Part shown: piece by piece, positions 11,192 through 21,700 of the stretch
Position numbering within the stretch: the stretch's first letter is position 1
How the letters are laid out: every line of letters begins with the position of its first letter
Assembly (NCBI GenBank): GCA_001414485.1
Contig: LLEY01000020.1
Span: forward strand, 372,001 to 436,000
Source of the DNA: Calycina herbarum
Lineage: Eukaryota > Ascomycota > Leotiomycetes > Helotiales > Pezizellaceae
DNA length: 64,000 bases
Direction: 5' to 3'
Position numbers and translations under genes: made by a program
The notes under the pieces: model-generated
What the model was told of the DNA's origin: nothing
The model's input: the letters and a program-made list of their open reading frames with translations, nothing else
The model's database searches: none

Positions 11192-13007
11192 ATGGGCGAC
11201 ATACTACCATTCGGGGAGGTCACGATGATGGACCAAGAAACTCTGAAGACCAGCAATCCAGATGCGAAAGTCAGCCACATTGAGCTTGTTGAGGCCATTG
11301 CCATGGAGCAGCACCATCTGCATTTACCTAGAAACGTCTCCCAGACCGAGATAGAAAGGAAGGAACAGTGGTTTGTGGGCAGCATCGACCAAGGAACCAC
11401 GTCTTCGAGATTCTTGATCTTCGACGGCGAAGGAACTCCAGTCGCCAACCACCAGATAGAATTCGAAAACATTTATCCTGAATCAGGGTGAGCGTGCAAC
11501 CACCATCCTATTCTTGAACATCCGCTAACAATACACTTTAGCTGGCATGAACATGACCCAAACGAATTGCTCTCTTCTGTCGAGCAATGCATTGAGAAAG
11601 CCACGGCGAACTTCCTGGAACTAGGACACGTCAAAGACCAGATCAAGGCCATTGGAATAACAAACCAACGAGAAACCACCGTCTGCTGGGACACAACCAC
11701 TGGCGAGCCATTATATAATGCTGTTGTATGGCCGGATACTCGGACTTCTTCCATCGTCCATGAGCTAAAGGCAAGGCCTGGTGCTGACGACTTACTGCAA
11801 CTCTGCGGCTTGCCATTGTCGACATACCCTTCGAGTGTCAAACTCCTCTGGCTATGTCGAAATGTACCAGCTATTAAGAATGCATACGATGAGGGTAGGT
11901 TATCATTTGGAACCGTCGACAGCTGGCTGATCTACAAACTCAATGGTGGAAAGGATGCTGGAGTCCATGTTACAGATAGTTCAAACGCCTCTCGCACTAT
12001 GTTCATGAACCTCCATACTCTTCAATATGACGAAAAGCTCCTTGGCTTTTTCGAACTTGACCAGACCAAGGTCAAACTCCCCAAGATTGTTCCATCTTCC
12101 GACCCAAATGCCTACGGAAAACTAGCCTCGGGAGCTTTGAAGGACATCAGAATCACTGGTTGTCTTGGTGATCAGTCTGCGGCTTTAGTTGGTCAATGTG
12201 GATTTTCACCAGGACAAGCCAAGAACACTTATGGAACAGGCTGTTTCCTACTTTACAATGTCGGAGAAAAGCCCGTCATATCAAAGCATGGTCTGTTGGC
12301 GACTGTTGCCTATGACTTTGGAGGCGGACGCAAACCAATTTATGCCCTTGAGGGCAGCATTGCAGTTGCTGGCTCCGGAGTCAAGTTTTTGATGAACAAC
12401 TTGGGATTTATCAAGCACTCGAGCAAAATTACCGAATTGGCTGAAACAGTCAAGGATAATGGTGGGGTTGTTTTTGTCACTGCTTTCAGTGGGTTATTTG
12501 CACCTTACTGGATTGATGATGCCAAAGGAACCTTATGTAAGTTCCCTCCTTCTACCATCACTTCGTTGTACTAATGGCTATTTAGTTGGCATTACGGCAC
12601 ACACCCAAAGAGGTCATATTGCACGTGCAACATTGGAGGCTACCTGCTACCAAACCAAAGCTATCCTTGATGCAATGGAGAAAGACTCCGGGCACAAGCT
12701 CGAAGGCCTTGCCGTTGATGGAGGCATGTCCAACTCCGACCTTACCATGCAAACGCAGGCAGACATCATTGGCATTCCAGTTGATCGACCTGTCATGAGA
12801 GAAACGACTGCGCTTGGAGCAGCGATTGCCGCTGGTTTCGCTGTTGATATCTGGAAGCACTTTGATGAGCTGAAGGAAATCAACAAGGAAGACCGAACGA
12901 TCTTTACTCCGCACGTCGATAGGAAGAAGAGCGAGAGGATGTTCAAGAAGTGGGAGCAGGCTGTTGAGATGAGCAGAGGTTGGGTACAAGACAACTTGGA
13001 CGAGTAG
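11192..13007 (+). CDS. GUT1: Glycerol kinase
   Basis: The enzyme phosphorylates glycerol with ATP to sn-glycerol 3-phosphate, the entry step of glycerol use and of salvage for lipid synthesis. Exons 11192-11487, 11542-12536 and 12586-13007 give 570 residues. The junctions restore ESG|WHEHDP and TL|FGITAHTQRGHIA. FGGY-kinase motifs are complete: GSIDQGTTSSRFLIFD at 63-78, ITNQRETTVCWD, the GDQSAALVGQ segment, KNTYGTGCFLLYN, and GGMSNSDLTMQTQADI near the C-terminus. The Met at 11192 is chosen because it precedes the conserved domain by a typical fungal lead of about 60 residues. The frame is open upstream to another ATG at 10889 (see findings). The thiolase gene follows in the same orientation beyond a mobile-element-like spacer. 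Confidence 0.95.
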
Positions 13008-13359
13008 AGTAGATGGTGGAGAGGGTAATTGTTGAGGGAGCAATGGGTGTTTCGGGATCATTGATGATTTATGAGCTTGCGGCGATCTACGGACGCCGAG
13101 TCGAGGAACAAATATTGTTTTGTTGTATAATATATATATATAGAGTAGAGATATTAGTTAATGTTTGATTTGATTTAATAATGATGGTATGGACAAAGAT
13201 GCTATTGCTTTGCTTTCATTGTCAAGATTTCAAGAACACCATAATAATAGAGCACCTCCCATCTTCTATTTTTTAAATATTTTTAAAAGAAGAGCAGAGA
13301 ACCAAAGTACTTAGGTCTGAGGATTTTTGGCGTCACATAGCACGGCTGAGTTACTCATA

Positions 13360-13475
13360 GCTTACTCGCAAAGGGTTGGTTGGGTTACTCGTCAATCTAC
13401 AGCTTTACTCGCAATGTTTTTGGCCCCCCCCACGAGAGAGTTGGGTCTACCCGTAAATTCATAACTTACTCGCAC
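13360..13475. repeat. Second patch of the TTACTCG / GGCCCCC repeat family
   Basis: The patch contains GTTACTCATAGCTTACTCGC, GGTTACTCGTC, GCTTTACTCGCAATG, a GGCCCCCCCC block and AACTTACTCGCACTG. These match the core motifs of the array at 541-735. Confidence 0.5.
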
Positions 13476-13789
13476 TGCGGAAAAGTTTGAACTACATGTA
13501 CTTCATCATCCAGTCTTCCGAAGTGGTGTATCGAGTAGTGCCAGGTATAAAGAACAACCATATCCACGCTCGCCATTAACAATAAAAGCGGCAGTAAGTG
13601 TAAGGAAGAAAAACATTGTAGTCTGATGCCAAGTTAGTGGAATTAATTGTTATTAGTTATTTTCTTTTCAACTTAACTTATAACTGGAGGATATAATATA
13701 TGGAAAGAGAACTGTTTTATTATTTAATTTGAAGTTTGCTTGATTTATTTTATTTGTTCTGGCTATTTAGAAAGTATTTGGAAGATTGT

Positions 13790-13985
13790 GGAATGATGTG
13801 GAATAATGTGAAATGATGTGGAATAATGTGAAATGATGTGGAATAATGTGAAATGATGTGGAATAATGTGAAATGATGTGGAATGATAAATGGAGTTTGG
13901 ATGATGTGAAATGAAGTTCGGATGATGTGAAATGAAGTTCGGATGATGTGAAATGATAAATGAGGTTCGGATGATGGATGATGGA
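13790..13985. repeat. Minisatellite, units GTGGAATAATGTGAAATGAT and GTTCGGATGATGTGAAATGA
   Basis: About four and a half in-phase copies of the 20 bp first unit run from about 13,795 to 13,885. They are followed by about four variants in which GGATGATGTGAAATGA is preceded by GTTC or GTTT, then GGATGAT repeats. The second unit looks derived from the first. Confidence 0.8.
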
Positions 13986-14096
13986 TGATGGTGAAAAAGA
14001 GTTGAAAAAGAGGGAAATTGTTTATTGTTTAGTATTTAATGCTAAGTTGTTTGATTTAGTTATTTCAGAGAATGGGAACAACCAGCGTGAGAACTG

Positions 14097-14497
14097 ATTA
14101 CTCAATTACTCAGAGTCACACAGAGTAGAGTAGAGTATACTCTTTTCAAGTACTCCAAGTAGTACTTACGGTAGTTTACTATAGATGAAATTATATAATT
14201 TTCATAGATTAAGAGCTAATACGAGACTTATAGACTTCTCTAAATAACAAAGTTAAGTTCTTTTTGTCTTTCCTTTATATATAATTTATTTTTACTTATA
14301 CGTTCTTTACTTTAAATTCTCGAAGCCTCGATAAGCTACCCCGGTGGCCGCTCCGAGGCGGTCTAGACTCTTCGATATATAGCTCGACGCTATTCTGAGT
14401 TATTTAGAGTAATTTATAGGAGAGTAGAGTAGAGTAGAGTAGAGTAGAGTAGCGTAGGACTCTATTACTCTACTCTACTCTACTCCTTTCTTTCGCT
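14097..14497. mobile_element. GAGTA-ended palindromic element
   Basis: The left end carries ATTACTCAGAGTCACACAGA then GTAGAGTAGAGTATACTC. The right end carries six GAGTA units (about 14,420-14,452) followed by ATTACTCTACTCTACTCTAC. The centre is AT-rich with one GC-rich patch (CCCCGGTGGCCGCTCCGAGG). The same plan is seen at 31,276-31,640: GAGTA/TACTC ends, AT-rich body and GC-rich patch. Boundaries are approximate. Confidence 0.5.
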
Positions 14498-14958
14498 GGG
14501 AACAACTTGAATTATTTTAGCTGACAGTATTTACTGCCGCTTTTATTGTCCACGCGGTTGCCATGCTTTTCAGAGACTTCCGATTTCTCAAACGGACCAA
14601 TCAAACACCCCAAACCTAAAGATCCCAAAAGTAATCTAGCAGCCAAGATGCTCGTTATTCATGAGTTGGTTGCACATGCAAATGCTCACCTCTCTTTTCC
14701 TCTTGATTATTATTTCTTCTCCCTCGTGATCTCCAGTTTCCCCGGATTTTTCTTCGACATGTGAAAGTTGCCGGACCCCACCTTGAAGCACAGCCAATCA
14801 GTGTTATGTAATTGGGCCTCGGCTTTCCATCAACCGCAAGACGAAAGCATCTAAATCCAAACCTCTTCTCTCTCAAAACTCCTTTCTCTCCTCCTGTTGA
14901 ATTGTACAGGTTATTTCTTGAATTGATATACCATAATTATACTTCTCCTTTATCCAAT

Positions 14959-16454
14959 ATGTCCGCAGGTATGTCAGAATCATGTTTTCCGTGTCGTTTC
15001 GGGGAATGCAAAGGCTGACGAGAAGGAATTGAAGCTCAGCAACGCCTTACACAAGTTTCCGGCCACTTGGCTGGTTCTAAGAGTACTTCAGGAAGTTCAG
15101 GAAGAGCGAAAATATTGGAAAAGAATCCAGATGATGTACTATCCCTCTTTCCCTACCTGTCTCCAAGCACCACTAACTCTCAAGGTAGATCGTAGTAACC
15201 GCCTGTCTCCGGACAGCCTTCACGAAAGGTGGAAAGGGTGGATTTAAAGATACAGCGGCCGCAGACTTGCTCGTCGGAGCATTCAAATCTCTGATTGAAC
15301 GATCGAAGATTGATCCTAATCTTGTGGAGGATATTGCTGTTGGGAGCGTGCTGCCTCCTGGAGGAGGAGCTACGGAATTTAGAGCTGCGGCACTCGCTGC
15401 TGGGTTTCCTGTTGAGACTGCTGTGCGGAGTTTGAATAGACAATGTTCGAGTGGTCTCCAGGCTTGTGTGGATGTTGCGAATCAGATCAGTGCTGGGATG
15501 ATTGAGATTGGTGTTGGGGCTGGCGTTGAGAGTATGAGTTTGCAATACGGGTAAGTCGAAAACCCCGTCTTCCTTTTCCAGCAAGAAATGCTGCCCTATT
15601 CCTTTGTTTTTTCCCGTTTAGAAATAATCTTTGAACGAAACTGACAAAATCATAGACCTGGTGCTGTTACAGAATTCTCGGACCTTCTGGAAGCCCATCC
15701 AGCTGCCGCAAACTGTAAAGTATCTATGGGCGTTCTGTCAGAACAAATGGCCAAGGACCGTAAAGTTCCCCGCAAAGACCAAGATGCTTTCGCAGCTAGC
15801 TCTTACCAGAAAGCTTTGAAATCACAAGAAGCCGGGTTGTTCGACGAGGAAATTGCCCCTCTAACTGTCAAATGGGAAGACCCCAAGACTGGTGACGAGA
15901 AAGAAATCACCGTTAGCAAAGATGATGGTGTCCGACCTGGCATCACTGCTGAAAGTCTCGGCAAGATCAAGCCAGCATTCGCAAAAGACGGTTCCATCCA
16001 CGCCGGAAACGCAAGTCAGATCTCTGACGGTGCCGCTGCTGTCCTTCTCATGAAGCGATCTACCGCTGAGAAATTGGGACAACAAATTCTCGGTAAATAT
16101 GTCGCTGCTTCTGTGGCTGGTGTTGATCCTTTACTTATGGGTATTGGTCCATGGGCATCTATCCCAAAGGTCTTTGAGAAGACGGGAATCAACAAGGATG
16201 ATGTTGATATCTTCGAGATCAATGAGGCTTTTGCTAGTCAGTGTCTCTGGTGTGCGAATGAATTGGGGTTGGATCAGAAGAAGATCAATCCCAAAGGAGG
16301 AGCAATTGCTTTTGGTCATCCTCTGGGTTGCACTGGTGCAAGACAGGTCAGCACTTTACTCTATGAGTTGAGAAGGAGAGGGGAGAAGGTCGGTGTGACC
16401 AGTATGTGTATTGGGACAGGAATGGGTATGGCAGCAGTTTGGGTTGCTGAGTAG
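14959..16454 (+). CDS. POT1: Peroxisomal 3-ketoacyl-CoA thiolase
   Basis: The enzyme cleaves 3-ketoacyl-CoA with CoA in the last step of peroxisomal beta-oxidation. Exons 14959-14968, 15035-15135, 15189-15550 and 15656-16454 give 423 residues, the usual length. Joined, the N-terminus reads MSAAQQRLTQVSGHLAGS, with a perfect PTS2 signal: Arg7-Leu8-x5-His14-Leu15. Catalytic residues are all present: the nucleophile Cys123 in NRQCSSGLQ, His379 in GHPLGCTGARQ, and Cys409 in MCIGTGMGMAA. Exon 1 encodes only three complete codons, so the start is easy to miss. Intron 2 uses GTACTA...AAGGTAG, giving NPDD|IVVTACLRT. The gene shares orientation with the glycerol kinase gene upstream; both serve breakdown of lipid carbon. 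Confidence 0.95.
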
Positions 16455-18290
16455 GGGGGGATTTGGAGGAATTTGGATACAGACGAGGGTGGGGGTGTAT
16501 TAGTACTTGAATAGACAGCTATTGAAATGAAACATGAAACTTGGAAAAACATGAGGGAACATATATTCTTTACTGGGACGTGGAATCGTAAGGTTTGTTC
16601 CATCGAGCATGTGTAAGAGTTTAAAAGATATACGTACGGAACTCTACTTCCGTTTTAGATCTCGTAAGAGTCCTTGTCAGTCTTCTTCGTATACCCACCC
16701 GAGAAAATATATTATTTAGTATAATGAAATGAACTGAATAAACTTACAAGAAGAGTTCATCTAATAGATTCTAATTATTATATGCTACTCTGTTAGATTG
16801 ACTTAATTTCTCTAGGCGCTCTAGAACAAGGTCCTTTGATTATGTATTATTTAGGTGTACGAGGAACTTTAGTAGAGACTCTTACAATTGCAAACATTGT
16901 TTGAGAGGATTTAGGAGAATGAAGAACTCAATTTTCTAATTCTCCTGAACCCCCTCGAACAATACTTTAAATTATTCTAAACTGTTTCGTATAATTAATG
17001 AATCATTGCCCACTTCTTACCTTGATGGACAAGCACCGTTATTAGCTACATAGTTACATGATACCCCGCGTCTTGTGGTCAAGAAAAGCGGCACAGAGTC
17101 GAAAAGATGACCAAAGTAAGGGTCCATTGTGCCACGAATTTAGTCCCAATAATGGTCAAACACGAGGGAGATTACCATTCTCCCTTCCAAACTCCAAATG
17201 TATTCTTTATTGTTGACTTTTTATCATGATCCGTTATCGCTCTCCCCAGATCCCGCTCATTGACCCCTCAATGTGAGTGGATTTTAGCCTTCGGATTTAT
17301 GTCCGCATGGCAATGATGTGACCCACCGGAATCCGATAAGGCGGGCGCTGAATGCGCCACGAGTTTCGAGACGCTTTTTGCCTGACATGGTGAGAGTGCC
17401 ATCATTCGAAGGAAGAAGAAGGTTATTTGGAAAGGATAGCAGATATGGGCCAGTAAGAGGACCTATCACTATTTGTTTTAGAGAAACGTGTCGCATTGGT
17501 ATTTATGGAGAAGGGTGTCGTGAACAGATGACTCCTCCAAGATGCCAGGCTCTTATCGCTAAGACCGGGATTCGTCAAGATACCCCTCCACCGAGCCACT
17601 CTAAAGGCGGCAGGTGAAGAGGGAGCGGTATGACGGAGGCAATGTTGGTATAGCAATTGCAGCATTTGAGAGAGCTTGTAAGTAAATAGAATGATTGAAT
17701 GTTGGGTTGTCTCGTTTGAAAGCTGGTAACTAGTCAAGTAATAGACTAGTGACTAGTCGTTATAAAAGTGAATCAGTATTCGGGGGTAACGTTTGGCTGC
17801 CTGGTCTCGCCCGCCGCTTTATACAGCTCCGAGGCGCCTGCTTCATACGACTACTACCAAAAGGCTTCATACCTAGCATCCCTTCTTCCACAATTCGCGC
17901 TCTCCCCTCCAAACTCACATCTTGTCGCTTTGGACTGCTTGGACATCTGCCTCCATCCTTCTTCTCTCTAAGAGATCTTCCTCCCTTGGACGTATCTACT
18001 AATCGCTCGCTCTCCTGAGACTACTACTTTACGCCCGGTCCTGGTAGTCTTGACGACTACCCTAGGCTCCACGACCGCTCTATCTGCGAACCAACGACCT
18101 TAGTTGGGTGTTTGGCACGCATTAATTTCCACCTCCACACCACATTAAAAAGTAGGCTTCTTCATCTTCTTCTTTCCTTCAAGTTCACGTTCACCCGTTC
18201 ATCTCCAGCCTCCCAGCATAGCACAGTTACCTGCAGTTCCTTCTCGACCGTCATCGCCTTACATGACATGACCCCGCAAGGCTAACGACC
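16455..18290. other. Intergenic region
   Basis: No gene is supported. The 16,690-17,010 part is AT-rich with repeated AGAATTC/AATTCT-like motifs. Near 17,729-17,757 there are three ACTAGT sites within 30 bp, just before a TTATAAAAG sequence at 17,760. That sequence is a plausible TATA box for the next gene, implying a 5' leader of roughly 0.5 kb. Pyrimidine-rich sequence then continues to the ATG at 18291. Confidence 0.5.
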
Positions 18291-20987
18291 ATGGAAACGT
18301 CCAGCGGATCTTCTGCCTCCTCCTCCTCCTCCCTCTCCTCCAAACACACCGACGCAAATCACCATACGCCAACCCGTGAATCTCCCTCCGACTCTACATC
18401 TCTCCGTTTCCCAGTAGCACCCACGGCCCCCGAAACAGACCAAAGAGTAAGTACTTGGGTCGAGAGCATCGCGGCCGCCAGCATGTCAGCACGCAGCGAG
18501 GACGGCAGTGCCCTTGGGGACTCTACCTACGAGTTTATCGATACAGACACCGAGAGTCAAACCGACAATGCAACGACAGAATCCATTGCTTCCACCGATT
18601 TCGGTCGTCCGGATGACGTTGCCAGCTTAGCAGACACAGAACAGAGTGGTGATGATAGCGGGGATGAGGCTCCTACCCAACCTTTCCCAGGCTTCAACCA
18701 AGCTGTCGAAGAAGCTTTCGAGACTCCCACGATAGGCAGAAGCGCTGCGGTCATTATCGAGGATATGGATCGAACACTTTCACAATCAATCGAGTTCGAG
18801 GAACCATTCCACCTTGGTGCGGAGAATGTCTCGGTCAAGCATACAGTTGTTGAGTTCAACGAGGACGAAACCTCCAGAATAGCCAAAGACATGTCACTCC
18901 CAACTCCCCCACCACGCTTGGTTGTTACTATCCGCCAAACCATGACTCGACAAGGCCTCTCTACGCGAGAGCCTCTTCGCATACTCTATGTTGGCAGTCA
19001 CTCGGCAAAGCAGGATATCATTGTCAAGCTTGCCAGCACAGTGACCGCTTCAATTGCTGGGGACAAACGAGCAAAACACCTCCGAGATTCTGCTTCACAA
19101 CTATACAATGTCGTTCCGGTTTCAGCATTTGGCTCTGAACGTACTCCGGAGATTGAGCTCATGCATTCTTCAGGCTACCAAATCAAGGTCGAGGATTGTA
19201 TGTCTGCTCGTGCAGAGGATTTTGAGGATTCTCCCGAGAAACCCGAGATCATCAAGTTAGCAACCGAGGACCGTTCGTACCATTCCGTCCCAGAAGGAAA
19301 GGGTTATATTATCGAGCCACAGTGGGAACTCCCTCATATCTCAGTCTTCTACTGCTCGGACAGTGATGACTTTGACGCCCGACGTACTCGAGCATACGCA
19401 AGAGAGTTTATGACTCGACACAATATCCCTTCGATTGTCATATCACATAAGCAAATGTTTGACCGTGCTCAGTTTATGCCTTTGGATCAACACTCTATCC
19501 ATATGTGTTTAGAGTCTCGAGATTCAAACGGAAGAATGAATACGATTCACCAAAGACTTCCCATTGATCTTGCCTCTTTCTTGAATATCGACGCCAGGCA
19601 AATGAATCGAAACCTTGCATATCTTACTGGCTTTCACGAACCTCTTGATGACCCACAGGTTTCTGCCACTTCTAAAAAGGCCGATGCTTCTTCTCATACA
19701 GAAAAGGAATCATCTAGCCAGGGTAAGGTTGGCTTTCTTAGATCTCTCCGCGCTCAATATGACGCAGATTGGCGAAAGCTTCTTATGCCGGTGGGTTTGG
19801 GGTTACTTCTTTTGACGGTTATCCCAGCGCTTATGATGGCCATCCCGAGCTATCGATATTCAAACCAACGTACCATCTCCATCAATAGTAATATCTTATC
19901 GGACGTACCAAGCTTTTGCACCTCGTCTCTTACCCGGGCGGCAGATGTGTCAAGTATAACTGCGGCCACTAGCTCGGTCACAGTACCGACTTCTACACGC
20001 ACCATCACTGTTACACATGCTCAGCCATCTGGACCCAACAGCCTGTCAGTTGTTCCATCCATGGAACTCAGCAAGTCTTCACCAAAATTGCAAAACTCAA
20101 AGGGCAACCAGTCTTTGTGTTCCGCTGAGATCCTTGGAAATAGAGAAATCTTGATTCGGATTCCCTCGGCTACCAAGTTGACCTGGCTCAACAAGGAGGC
20201 CATCTCCGTCAATATCACCAGAGATAACCACACTGTGGACACTGAGCGTGCCTACAGCTCTGATGAGGGGATTGTCTTGTTGTTACCAAAAAAGGAGGCC
20301 TACGGCGTGCTCAACATCACCATTGTTACTACCAAGAAGCCAAAGGTCAACGAGACCTTCGAGGTCAACTTCGGTCTTACTGCGGTTCAAGCACTTCAAA
20401 ACATCTTGGAAAAGATTACATCATTCCCATATGAAGCAAGTGTGACGGATCCATTCTCGGAACTCATCTCTTCTGCCGACAAATTGGTTGAAGATGCACG
20501 ACTACAATCGCAAGCTACCTTGAATCGACTCGAGGCAGCCAGAAAACTTGCCATGGAACAAGCTTCATCTGCCTCGGAAAGTTTTACTGGACTTGCCAAA
20601 TCGGTGTCCTTGGAGGCCGCCAAACGTAGTGCCATCATCTCCAAAGAAGTTGGTCTTCAGCTTGCCGAAGTGGAAAATAAGCTTGCTGAAAAAATGCAGA
20701 ATTTGAGCAAACTCCAAGAACCCATCAACAACGGTATCCTATCAGCCCAGGTCCAATCGAAGTTAATTTGGCTCAAGATGCAAGGCAAGAACGATGAGTA
20801 TCGCAAGTACAAAAAGGCTGCGTACGAAGCCATTCGGACCAAACGCCAGGAGGCTCGCAAGGCTCGGAAGGAAGCATTGAAGAAGAAATTCAGCCAAGTG
20901 AAGGACAAGGCGAAGAACGCGATGAAGTCGGCAAAGAACTCCGGGGCACCGAAGAAGAGATGCGGGAAGAAGGCACAGAAAGCTTAG
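18291..20987 (+). CDS. Large single-pass membrane protein of unknown function
   Basis: A single exon of 898 residues. Residues 1-190 are Ser/Thr/Asp/Glu-rich and probably disordered. Residues about 205-460 look globular, with alternating hydrophobic strands (PLRILYVGSHSAKQDIIVKL, HISVFYCSDSDDF, IPSIVISHKQMF). One hydrophobic helix, VGLGLLLLTVIPALMMAI at about 501-520, is the only membrane segment; there is no signal peptide. Residues 540-700 are Ser/Thr-rich with several N-x-S/T sites, as expected of a lumenal side. Residues about 720-820 are Ala/Glu/Lys-rich and coiled-coil-like, and the last 50 residues are strongly basic. A type II layout in the ER or nuclear envelope is an inference. I do not recognise a characterised family. 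The GSHSAKQD segment recalls a nucleotide-binding loop but lacks GxxxxGK[ST]. Confidence 0.85.
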   Translation: METSSGSSASSSSSLSSKHTDANHHTPTRESPSDSTSLRFPVAPTAPETDQRVSTWVESIAAASMSARSEDGSALGDSTYEFIDTDTESQTDNATTESIASTDFGRPDDVASLADTEQSGDDSGDEAPTQPFPGFNQAVEEAFETPTIGRSAAVIIEDMDRTLSQSIEFEEPFHLGAENVSVKHTVVEFNEDETSRIAKDMSLPTPPPRLVVTIRQTMTRQGLSTREPLRILYVGSHSAKQDIIVKLASTVTASIAGDKRAKHLRDSASQLYNVVPVSAFGSERTPEIELMHSSGYQIKVEDCMSARAEDFEDSPEKPEIIKLATEDRSYHSVPEGKGYIIEPQWELPHISVFYCSDSDDFDARRTRAYAREFMTRHNIPSIVISHKQMFDRAQFMPLDQHSIHMCLESRDSNGRMNTIHQRLPIDLASFLNIDARQMNRNLAYLTGFHEPLDDPQVSATSKKADASSHTEKESSSQGKVGFLRSLRAQYDADWRKLLMPVGLGLLLLTVIPALMMAIPSYRYSNQRTISINSNILSDVPSFCTSSLTRAADVSSITAATSSVTVPTSTRTITVTHAQPSGPNSLSVVPSMELSKSSPKLQNSKGNQSLCSAEILGNREILIRIPSATKLTWLNKEAISVNITRDNHTVDTERAYSSDEGIVLLLPKKEAYGVLNITIVTTKKPKVNETFEVNFGLTAVQALQNILEKITSFPYEASVTDPFSELISSADKLVEDARLQSQATLNRLEAARKLAMEQASSASESFTGLAKSVSLEAAKRSAIISKEVGLQLAEVENKLAEKMQNLSKLQEPINNGILSAQVQSKLIWLKMQGKNDEYRKYKKAAYEAIRTKRQEARKARKEALKKKFSQVKDKAKNAMKSAKNSGAPKKRCGKKAQKA

Positions 20988-21700
20988 CTACATATTTTAG
21001 TCTTGCTTTTTTCCGAATGATACATGATGAATGAGAATGGGGTTTGCTATTTAAACTTGGAGTTTTGCGAAATTGGGATCATGGATGGCATGGATGGATG
21101 GGTAGGTCAGGAATGGAATTAGGTATACCCAGCAGCAGGCTGAGTATGTAAGTCATTAACTCTCAGAGACATTTGGCGATGAGAGATATCAAACGGAAAG
21201 GCTAGGGCAAGTTATTAGGGTGGTGTATTGATGGTATCATAGTTTCTTCGTTTTCTAGTTATGGCAACATACCCTTCTCATCAACTGTATTCTTATAATT
21301 CTTGATGTGATACGGATTGTGAGGAGAACTTTTTTATTAAGCAACTTCGTGAAAATGCCATCAAGCTATAATTTAGTCATCTTTCAATCTCTCCAGTCCA
21401 AAAACAGAGTGCGCTTGAAAAAAGCCATGTGGCAGATGAGGTGAATGTTGTAGTGAATAGGTTGATAGCGAAGACCCAGCAGCGATAAGCGCCCGAGGCT
21501 AGTCCACTTAAGCGAAGATTTCCACAGGTTGTCCACAGTTGGGCTGCAACCCAAACAAAACAACCTTCGCAGGACAAACCACATTTGACAACTTGCATCA
21601 TTTTGTCCGACCACACCGCGATCCACAAGTATCTTACTGCTTCCTGCTTCCTGTTACTTTACACTACACACCAACCTTATTCCTCATAGATCCCATCAAG
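20988..21700. other. Intergenic region
   Basis: This 0.7 kb holds the 3' end of the membrane-protein gene and the promoter of the Ran-binding protein gene. No gene-like sequence was found. Short open frames at 21,377-21,628 (-) and 21,539 (+) overlap on opposite strands and have no coding features. Confidence 0.6.

Larger units (their letters stand above)
13579..14549. mobile_element. Block bounded by a perfect 19 bp inverted repeat (MITE-like or composite)
   Basis: ACAATAAAAGCGGCAGTAA at 13579-13597 is exactly reverse-complemented at 14531-14549. A 19 bp perfect match 971 bp apart is very unlikely by chance and is the signature of a non-autonomous DNA transposon. There is no transposase frame inside. 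I see no clear target-site duplication immediately outside. The interior contains a minisatellite and a GAGTA-type element, listed separately, so insertion into an existing element is possible. Confidence 0.6.
13008..14958. other. Intergenic, mobile-element-like spacer
   Basis: The spacer runs between glycerol kinase and thiolase. It begins with the 3' region of the kinase and a short TA repeat near 13,127-13,142. It then holds a TTACTCG-type patch, an inverted-repeat-bounded block (13,579-14,549) and the thiolase promoter. No coding sequence was found in it. Confidence 0.6.
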
